A DNA stretch of 39,889 nt, taken from positions 1 through 39,889 of the forward strand of contig JANQJH010000118.1 of NCBI GenBank assembly GCA_028281705.1. The letters run 5' to 3'. This document shows positions 26,701 to 32,913 of this stretch, piece after piece. Under the pieces are notes generated by a model. The model was not told the origin of the DNA. It saw nothing but the letters and a program-made list of their open reading frames with translations, and did not search any database. A program made the translations under genes and the position numbers. Numbering within the stretch: position 1 is the stretch's first letter; every line of letters begins with the position of its first letter. Source of the DNA: Verrucomicrobiales bacterium. Its GTDB lineage: Bacteria; Verrucomicrobiota; Verrucomicrobiia; Verrucomicrobiales; DEV007.

Positions 26701-29700
26701 AGACGCGGCCAACTACCCCTTTCTCGCGGTGAACCTGGACTTCGCCAACGTGCAGTTGCAGGAGGGCACGCCTCCGATCGAGATCGGTGTCGATGGGGGA
26801 AGTGTGCAAGAGAACGCCGGCAAGGTGGCCAAGAGCGCCTATGTCGAGGTTGGTGGCGAGAGGATTGGTCTCATCGGCCGGGCCCCGGCGGAGTTCTTCA
26901 ATGTCATCGCCGACCCGGCGGCGAATCTTCCGGGCCTGGACTTCGTTGGAGGCCGGAATCCGGAAACGAATCAGCCTCTGGTCTCGGCCGTGGGGCAAGT
27001 GTTGGAGCAAGTCGAAATCCTCGAGGCCCAGGGCATCGATAAGATTATCTTGTTAGACCATGCTCAGGACTTCACCGGCGATCCTCTGGCGGCTGAGTTT
27101 CTCAAAGGGATCGACATCATTGTTTCAGCCGGTAGCACGGGATTCATGGCGGGAGATCGCGTAGAGGGCCCCTTCAATCTCTTGCGCCCGGGTGACCGTG
27201 GCAATGCCTCCTATCCCACGATGCAAGGCGATGCCGACGGGCATCCGGTTTTGATCGTCAATAGCGAGCAGCTCTATCGCTACGTGGGCCATCTGATCGT
27301 TGGCTTCGATGCCGAGGGTCACGTGGATTTCGTCGATAGCCGGAGCGGGCCCGTGGCGACGACGGCGGAATCCGTCGATCTTCTGCGGAAGGCCACGGGG
27401 CAGGAGGATGTCTTCAAACCGGTGGCGGAAGTGCAGGCGATCTGGGACTCTCTCCAAGGGACACCTCTCATCCAGCGGCTCTTTGAAGTCGTGGGCACGA
27501 CCGGCGCGCCGCTCAACGGACTTCGCGCCGATGTCCGCACGAGAGAGACCAACCTGGGTCGCCTGGCGGCGGACTCGACCCTGTGGTTTGCCGGTCAGCA
27601 TGCGAGAGATGAGGCACTCCCGCTTGGCGGTGTGGATATCGCCTTAAAGAATGGCGGCGGGATTCGCGATACCATCGCCGGGCCCAATATCACTCGTTTG
27701 GCGGTCTCGGCTGCCCTCGCTTTTGATAACACGCTTGCCATCGTCGAGATCACGGCGGCAGAGTTGCTCGCCACGATGGAGAACGCAGTGAGCCGATTCC
27801 CCACGAGTGATGGTCGTTACCCACAGATGGCGGGTGTTTACTTCGAGTTTGATCCCTCGCGGCCGGGCGTCTCGGATCAAAGCGTCCTCTTCACCGGAAC
27901 GCGGGTGGGCACGCTGACGGTGCATCGAGCCGATGGGACGGAGGACGTCGTGGTCAAGGATTTCCAATTGATGGGAGATCCCAACCGGACCTTTGTCCTG
28001 GCGACGAACAACTTCCTCCTTACGGGCGGCGACGGTTATCGGGCTCTTCGGGCGATCAATGACGACCCCGCGCGACCGGCTTATCTCACGCAACTCGGAG
28101 AACAAGACATCCTCTCGAATTACATTGCGGACGCCCTTGGCGGCGAGGTCGATTTGGCCGAGCCGCTGGAAGATGCGCGCCAAGGCCGCTGGTCTTCCGG
28201 GCGCGTCATGGCCTCCTACTTTGCCGGGGATGATGCCTTCGACGAGAGTGCGGCCGAGATCCTGGATTACTCCTTCGTGGCGCAGCGATTCTTTGTCGTC
28301 AACGGAAACGACAAGTCGATCGATGTCCTCGACGCCCGTGATCCAAATGAGCTTCGACTCGTGGCTCAGATTGAGGATTTGGGCGGTTCGGCCAATAGCC
28401 TGGCGATTCACAATGGCGTTCTCGCGGTGGCAGTGCAGAACCCGGAGGACACGGAGAACGGCTGGGTTGTCTTCTATGACACGGTGCAGTTGGACGAACT
28501 CAACCGGCTCGAGGTCGGTGTGTTACCCGACATGCTGACATTCACCCCAGACGGCCGCTACATCCTCACGGCCAACGAAGCGGAGCCGAATGACGATTAT
28601 ACGGAGGATCCCCATGGGTCGGTGTCGATCATCGAGTTTAACGCCGCTTCGATTCCCGGAGTGATTGCCCTCGATCAGGGAGCGGTGACCACGATCGGTT
28701 TCGAGGGGCTCGACTTTTTCCCCTTCCTTTCGGGCGTTCTCCAGGCCAGCGGCATCCGCATCTTTGGACAGATCCAGGATGAGAACGGCGAGTTTCTCCG
28801 GCCATCGGGCATCGCGGAAGATTTGGAGCCTGAGTACATCGCCGTCAGCCCGGACAGCAAGACGGCCTATGTTGTTCTGCAAGAAAACAATGCCTTGGCC
28901 ATCATTGATATCGAGTCCAAGCGCCTGACGGATCTCAAGCCGCTCGGCTTCAAGGATCACTCTCTGCCGGGGAATGGTTTTGATGCCAGCAACCGGGATG
29001 GGGAGATCAACATTCAGCCATGGCCCACCCTGGGAATGTATCAGCCGGATGCCATCATCGCCTTTGAGTCCCACGGGAACACCTTTCTCATCACGGCCAA
29101 TGAAGGTGATGCCCGCGACTACGATGGATACAGTGAGGAAGTTCGGGTGAGCGATCTCAATCTCGATCCCACGGCCTATCCCAATGCCGACTTTCTGCAG
29201 AGTAGCAGTCAGTTAGGCCGGCTGAAAACGACGACGGCCACGGGAGACACGGATGGTGATGGCGACATCGATCAGATTTACTCGTACGGGGCACGCTCGT
29301 TCAGCATTTGGGATGCCTCGGGTGACTTGGTCTTTGATTCCGGTCAGCTCCTGGAAGAGATCGTGGCCGAACGCTTTCCGGAGTTCTTCAATGCGTCGAA
29401 TGACGGAAACAGTTTTGACAATCGAAGTGACGACAAGGGTCCCGAGCCGGAGGGCATCGCCGTCGGGGAGGTCGACGGTCGCCAGATCCTCTTCCTCGGC
29501 CTGGAACGCATGGGCGGGTTCATGATGTTCGACATCACCTACCCCTATTCGCCGGTGTTCCTCGACTACGTCCTGGAGCGGGACTTTACGGTGGACCCAG
29601 AAGATGATCCTGGCCTGGCGGGCGATCTCGGTCCGGAGGGCTTGAAGTTTTTCCCAGCCCACGTCAGCCCCACGGGCACAGAGATTCTTGCGGTGGCCAA

Positions 29701-31972
29701 TGAAGTCAGTGGTACCACGACCATCTACGAGATCGTGTTGCCTCCGGTGCCCGGCGGTTTCGCGCTCCAGGTCTTGCATAGTTCGGATAACGAATCGGCC
29801 TTTCAGGACCCCAACACCTTGGAGCCCAAAATTCTGAACTACGCAGCGGTGGTCGATGGTTTGCAGACCTTGGCCTTCCGCGACCGCTTTGCTTCGCTCC
29901 ATCTCACCGCGGGCGACCACACGCTGCCGGGACCCTTCTATCAGGCGTCGGGTGAGGTGGAGGAGTTTGGGCAACCCGGTCTGGCGGACATCGCCTTTTA
30001 CAATGCCATGGGACTCGCGGCCAACGGGATCGGCAACCACGAGTTCGACGGCGGAATCGATGAGTTCGCGCACATGTTAGCCTTGGCAAACTATCCTTTC
30101 ATTGCGGCCAACCTCGATTTTTCGGCGGTGCAGCTCGCTGAGGGGACGCCGGGAATCGAGATTGGAGTCGACGGTGGCAGTGTGGAGGAGAACGCGGGCA
30201 AGGTGGTGCGTAGCGCCCATATCGAGGTCAACGGTGAGAAGATCGGCTTGATCGGGCGGGCTCCGGCAGACTTCTTCAACGTCGTTGGCGATCCGGCGAC
30301 CACGCTGCCCGGTCTGGATTTCTTTGGTGGCCGGAATCCCGATGACAACCAGCCCTTGGTTTCCGCCTTGGGGCAGGTGCTGGAGCAGGTCGAACTCCTG
30401 GAGAATCAGGGGATCAACAAGATCATCTTGTTAGACCACGCTCAAGATTTCACCGCGGACCCGTTGAGCGCGCAAAACCTGCGCGGCATCGACATCGTGG
30501 TGGCTGCCGGATCTACCGGATTCATGGCGAATGAACCGGCGAACGGTCCTTTCAACCTGCTCCGGCCCGGCAACGTGCCGCAGGCGGCGTATCCCACGGT
30601 GCGTGAGGATAGCGAGGGCAAAACCGTGATCGTGGTCAATAGCGACCAGCTCTACACCTATGTGGGGAATCTCATGGTGACCTTTGATGCGGCGGGACAC
30701 ATCAGCCGAATCGATGAACGCAGCGGTCCGATCGCGACGACGATTGAGGCGGTGGGACTCCTGGAGGAGGAGCTGAACCATGTGGTTGGCATTCCCGCCG
30801 AGGTCGACCGGGTCTTCGGTTTGCTGGCGGAGACCGATCTCATCTCAACGCAGTTCGAAGTCGTGGGCACCACGGCCTACGAACTCAACGGGGCACGTGC
30901 GGATGTGAGGTCGCGCGAGACCAATCTCGGAAGATTAGCCGCCGATTCCACCTTGTGGTTTGCCCGTCAGGTCTTGCCCGGAGTCGATATCGATATCGCG
31001 TTGAAGAACGGAGGGGGAATCCGTTCCTCCATCCTGGGGCCGAACGTGACCCGGCTCTCCATCGGAGCGGCGCTGGCCTTTGATAACAAGCTTTCGATCG
31101 TCGAGCTAACCGGGGCTGAATTGTTAGCCGTCATGGAGAACGCAGTGAGTCGCTACCCGGCGCTCGACGGTCGATTCCCCCAACTCGCCGGTGTGACCCT
31201 GGAGTTTGATCCGGCACGTCCGGGGATCTCGGATGCCGAGACCCTGGACATGGCATCGAGGATCAAGCGTCTGGTGGTCACCCGTGCGAGCGGTGAGGAG
31301 GACGTGCTTGTGGATGGGTTTGTTCCCCAGGGCAATCTCGATCGAGGATTCGTCCTGGCGACAAACAACTTCCTCCTCACCGGGGGTGACGGCTATCGGG
31401 CGCTCCAGGCCGCGAGAGAAGATCCGGCGCGGATGACGACGACGACCGAGTTGGGCGAGCAGGACGTCCTGGTGGATTACATCCTGGATGCTCTCGGCGG
31501 TGAGATTGCCCTCATGGATCCGAGTGAGATGCCGAGGGTGATCCTTTCCACGGAAAACGGAGCACCGGCCGTGGCTGCTCTATCACAGGGCTACGATCAG
31601 TGGCGTGCGCTCCACTTCAGTGCCGGCAGTCTGAGGACGGGACCTCGTGAGGACTTCGACGGCAACGGTTTGTCTAACTTCGCCGCCTATGCCTTTGATC
31701 TGGATCCGCGAGATGCCGCGGCAGCCATCCCGTCCCCGGAGATTTGGCGCGAGGGGGAATTCATCTACCTCGGCTTCGCTCACCGGAACGATCCGGCGAT
31801 TCACTGCGGCTGCGAATTTTCTTCGGATCTCATGGAGTGGACGGCTTTGTCAGAGGGGCGTCACTATGAGATGGTGGAAGAAGGGATTCAGGGAGAGGAG
31901 CGAATCGTTCTCATGAGGATCCCAACAGACTCGACCCGCACGGGTGCCTATTTCCGTCTCACGGTGGAGTAG
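23705..31972 (+). CDS. 2755-aa secreted multidomain phosphohydrolase with two 5'-nucleotidase modules
   Basis: A signal peptide (residues 1-30) leads into a phytase-like/esterase-like propeller domain (about 40-430; DFDGLDSEG, NRGMEGLT, KPEGFEI), a PKD domain (about 437-515; YNWNFSDG), an endonuclease/exonuclease/phosphatase domain (about 530-889; LNEFDYDENG, GDLNADPND, SDHRLVYVDL), a first 5'-nucleotidase module (about 896-1502), a choice-of-anchor I-like propeller (about 1529-2014), a second 5'-nucleotidase module (about 2018-2608) and a C-terminal tail (DFDGNGLSNF) of a type recalled from verrucomicrobial exported proteins. Both nucleotidase modules keep GNHEFDGG and the C-terminal KNGGG and NFLLTGGDGY substrate-domain motifs, but the first metal motif reads SSDNES rather than the common NDxH. 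The protein probably degrades extracellular nucleotides, nucleic acids or phosphoesters to feed phosphate or nucleosides to the cell. ATG 23705 follows a weak AGAGATC. Confidence 0.9.
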   Translation: MLRRIRSELVCSSIALSVMAVGLPRPLLGQDDTPEPAPFLGAVSTGVPTVLLEDGGREVRNGGFGSGMAKHPQLEDVYYLLTDRGPNLDGPNSGEKIFPTPDFHPQIGKFRMVDGVLIKEDVITLKNAEGREITGLPNQIGSGDTGETPLTLEGTGAGRDFDGLDSEGLVALADGTFWVSDEYGPHIVHFNVDGRTLERINPFNTSGRAIPRVLGNRRPNRGMEGLTITPDGRKLVGIMQSALYNPVEDRAAIRSNSNLTRIVVFDLVTGASEEYVYLQEKPNLSNSEIRAISNSKFVVLERDGAFPDGPGSAIKKFYEIDLTGATNVTDPANGIHGMMVDGKTLEQLSAEEFAASGIVPVSKKIVLDLLTATPEYPHDKPEGFEILENGVFAIINDDDFAIDTSEEGTFIQKVLPANGEIDGNVMYFVQAPGLEIDFGVGESQLLTSEPAVFEPMITGGTGVLSYNWNFSDGESSEEASPAHFFASGGAYTVSLTVSDELGNEVTIEKPDVVQVIQATEELIPEPSGELRVATFNTSLNRANAGDLIADLSTPDNVQAQQVAEIIQLANADVILLNEFDYDENGEAIAHFKSNYLEEGQNGLDPVEYPFVYLAPSNTGIDSGFDLDNNGEFTGTEQDALGFGSFPGQFGMVLLSKYPIAEDRVRTFQHFLWKDMPGALLPDDPATAEPADWYSPEELEVFRLSSKSHWDVPVQVNGKLIHILASHPTPPVFDGPEDRNGTRNHDELRFWEDYVNPNKGNYLYDDLGMMGGLAAGSSFVILGDLNADPNDGDSTRNAIKHVLNSSLVNATFTPRSLGGAENNDGGAGNQVGDPAEDTASFNLRADYVLPSLAGLRVSDHGVFWPVSTDVRAKLVAAASDHRLVYVDLSCQVNSDFALQLLHSSDNESSFQDPNTLEPKVLHYASVAQCLEVLADQEGLPSIHVTAGDHTLPGPFYQAAAQADSKPGLADIGIFNAMGLTANGMGNHEFDGGIDEFATMLDAANYPFLAVNLDFANVQLQEGTPPIEIGVDGGSVQENAGKVAKSAYVEVGGERIGLIGRAPAEFFNVIADPAANLPGLDFVGGRNPETNQPLVSAVGQVLEQVEILEAQGIDKIILLDHAQDFTGDPLAAEFLKGIDIIVSAGSTGFMAGDRVEGPFNLLRPGDRGNASYPTMQGDADGHPVLIVNSEQLYRYVGHLIVGFDAEGHVDFVDSRSGPVATTAESVDLLRKATGQEDVFKPVAEVQAIWDSLQGTPLIQRLFEVVGTTGAPLNGLRADVRTRETNLGRLAADSTLWFAGQHARDEALPLGGVDIALKNGGGIRDTIAGPNITRLAVSAALAFDNTLAIVEITAAELLATMENAVSRFPTSDGRYPQMAGVYFEFDPSRPGVSDQSVLFTGTRVGTLTVHRADGTEDVVVKDFQLMGDPNRTFVLATNNFLLTGGDGYRALRAINDDPARPAYLTQLGEQDILSNYIADALGGEVDLAEPLEDARQGRWSSGRVMASYFAGDDAFDESAAEILDYSFVAQRFFVVNGNDKSIDVLDARDPNELRLVAQIEDLGGSANSLAIHNGVLAVAVQNPEDTENGWVVFYDTVQLDELNRLEVGVLPDMLTFTPDGRYILTANEAEPNDDYTEDPHGSVSIIEFNAASIPGVIALDQGAVTTIGFEGLDFFPFLSGVLQASGIRIFGQIQDENGEFLRPSGIAEDLEPEYIAVSPDSKTAYVVLQENNALAIIDIESKRLTDLKPLGFKDHSLPGNGFDASNRDGEINIQPWPTLGMYQPDAIIAFESHGNTFLITANEGDARDYDGYSEEVRVSDLNLDPTAYPNADFLQSSSQLGRLKTTTATGDTDGDGDIDQIYSYGARSFSIWDASGDLVFDSGQLLEEIVAERFPEFFNASNDGNSFDNRSDDKGPEPEGIAVGEVDGRQILFLGLERMGGFMMFDITYPYSPVFLDYVLERDFTVDPEDDPGLAGDLGPEGLKFFPAHVSPTGTEILAVANEVSGTTTIYEIVLPPVPGGFALQVLHSSDNESAFQDPNTLEPKILNYAAVVDGLQTLAFRDRFASLHLTAGDHTLPGPFYQASGEVEEFGQPGLADIAFYNAMGLAANGIGNHEFDGGIDEFAHMLALANYPFIAANLDFSAVQLAEGTPGIEIGVDGGSVEENAGKVVRSAHIEVNGEKIGLIGRAPADFFNVVGDPATTLPGLDFFGGRNPDDNQPLVSALGQVLEQVELLENQGINKIILLDHAQDFTADPLSAQNLRGIDIVVAAGSTGFMANEPANGPFNLLRPGNVPQAAYPTVREDSEGKTVIVVNSDQLYTYVGNLMVTFDAAGHISRIDERSGPIATTIEAVGLLEEELNHVVGIPAEVDRVFGLLAETDLISTQFEVVGTTAYELNGARADVRSRETNLGRLAADSTLWFARQVLPGVDIDIALKNGGGIRSSILGPNVTRLSIGAALAFDNKLSIVELTGAELLAVMENAVSRYPALDGRFPQLAGVTLEFDPARPGISDAETLDMASRIKRLVVTRASGEEDVLVDGFVPQGNLDRGFVLATNNFLLTGGDGYRALQAAREDPARMTTTTELGEQDVLVDYILDALGGEIALMDPSEMPRVILSTENGAPAVAALSQGYDQWRALHFSAGSLRTGPREDFDGNGLSNFAAYAFDLDPRDAAAAIPSPEIWREGEFIYLGFAHRNDPAIHCGCEFSSDLMEWTALSEGRHYEMVEEGIQGEERIVLMRIPTDSTRTGAYFRLTVE

Positions 31973-32029
31973 GGCGGGCCATCTGTGGGGAAGTGCTTGG
32001 TCTAGGGTTGGACCGCTTCCGGGCGGGGG

Positions 32030-32058
32030 CCGGTTTCCGAATGAGTGAACGGAATCGG
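32030..32058 (+). terminator. Possible terminator of the 2755-aa protein gene
   Basis: CCGGTTTCCG (32030-32039) pairs imperfectly with CGGAATCGG (32050-32058) about 57 bases after the stop. An alternative 5-bp stem, CGGAA (32050-32054) with TTCCG (32060-32064), competes. Downstream sequence is only mildly T-rich (GTTTGGTTTT at about 32071-32080), so this is a weak call. Confidence 0.3.
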
Positions 32059-32157
32059 CTTCCGCCGGGAGTTTGGTTTTCAGCGCACGAGCAAGCCTCA
32101 CTTTTTGGTTGGCTGGTCGTTAGGTCTGCGGTGTTGCATCCAGTATCAAGCCTTGTA

Positions 32158-32196
32158 ACCGTGTATTTTTTCATCTATGGTGAAAAAATGCACGGT
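32158..32196. repeat. 16-bp near-perfect AT-rich inverted repeat
   Basis: ACCGTGTATTTTTTCA (32158-32173) and TGAAAAAATGCACGGT (32181-32196) are complementary at 15 of 16 positions, the remaining pair being a G-T wobble, around a 7-base spacer TCTATGG. It lies between the convergent 2755-aa and TorD-like genes. A bidirectional terminator, a regulator-binding dyad or a mobile-element relic are all possible. Confidence 0.7.
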
Positions 32197-32294
32197 ATCG
32201 AACGGGCATTGCAACGCAGGATCTTGAAACTTCTGGAGTTTTTCCTCCATTTCCGTGACCGGGCATCACGGCGATCGTAAATTGTAAGTATCTA

Positions 32295-32897
32295 TTACGA
32301 TGTCGCGAGGTAGTGATCGCAGGTCTGGTGAAGGATTTCTCCGAGGCGGCCGTAGAATGGGGAGAGCTCGGTCGAAGCGAGGGTGCCGGCAAATCTTTCG
32401 AGCCAAGGCATGGCGGTGGCTTGGAGGAAGGGGCGGGCGAGCTTGGCGATCTCGGGATCGCCAGAGCAAGCCAGTTGCCCGCCGATGAAGAGGAGACGTC
32501 CGGCGTGCTCGGGCGGCGTGGCGTCAATCGCGGGTGGGAGTGTCAGTGCGACATTGGCGGTGATGGAGGAGAGAGCCTTTGGGATCGAGGTCACGGCCTG
32601 TTCCGCGGCCGGATTGCTCGTCTGCCAGGCAGCGGCCAAGGGGGAGATGCCCTTGGGCAGGACGAAGAGTTCGCAATAGTCGGTGGCAGCCTTTTCGAAG
32701 GCTTCGGCATTCCAGGTCTGCGCCAGGTAACGGGCGCAGGCGGCATCCTGATCCTCTCCTCCGATGAAGATCTCCCGCACATCCGGCTGCCGCAGGATGG
32801 CGAGGAGTTCCGGGTTCAGCTCTTCACAGAGCAAGCGGCCGAGGAGTTGTAGGAGGCCACCGAGGGCAATGGACTCGCGGCGTTCGTGTTCGTTCAA
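32295..32897 (-). CDS. TorD/DmsD-family molybdoenzyme chaperone
   Basis: TorD-family proteins are cytoplasmic chaperones that bind the apo form and Tat signal of a molybdoenzyme until the cofactor is inserted. The roughly 200-aa helical product fits the family size. Typical patches are YCELFVLPKGISPLAAAW, the FIGGQLACSGD region and the C-terminal PWLERFAGTL with SPFYGRLGEIL. It follows the catalytic subunit gene by 16 bases, so it is the last gene of the operon and probably serves that enzyme. The likely start is TTG 32897, since the only in-frame ATG codons are far upstream, inside the catalytic gene, or too far downstream. An extension upstream to 33095 would be out-of-frame sequence of the catalytic gene and was not used. 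Confidence 0.8.
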   Translation of the reverse strand: MNEHERRESIALGGLLQLLGRLLCEELNPELLAILRQPDVREIFIGGEDQDAACARYLAQTWNAEAFEKAATDYCELFVLPKGISPLAAAWQTSNPAAEQAVTSIPKALSSITANVALTLPPAIDATPPEHAGRLLFIGGQLACSGDPEIAKLARPFLQATAMPWLERFAGTLASTELSPFYGRLGEILHQTCDHYLATS

Positions 32898-32913
32898 TCC
32901 TGCAACGCAGTGG

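Larger units (their letters stand above)
31973..32294. other. Convergent intergenic region with two inverted repeats, no gene
   Basis: This 322-base gap lies between the convergent 2755-aa gene and the TorD-like gene. It has no recognisable gene. It contains a terminator-like stem at 32030-32058 and a long AT-rich dyad at 32158-32196, listed separately. A small ORF across 31993-32280 on the plus strand has no signal or family motif and is not supported. Confidence 0.5.

Noticed and set aside
31993-32280. 95-codon plus-strand frame in the convergent gap
   Set aside because: No homology motif, and it runs across both inverted repeats.
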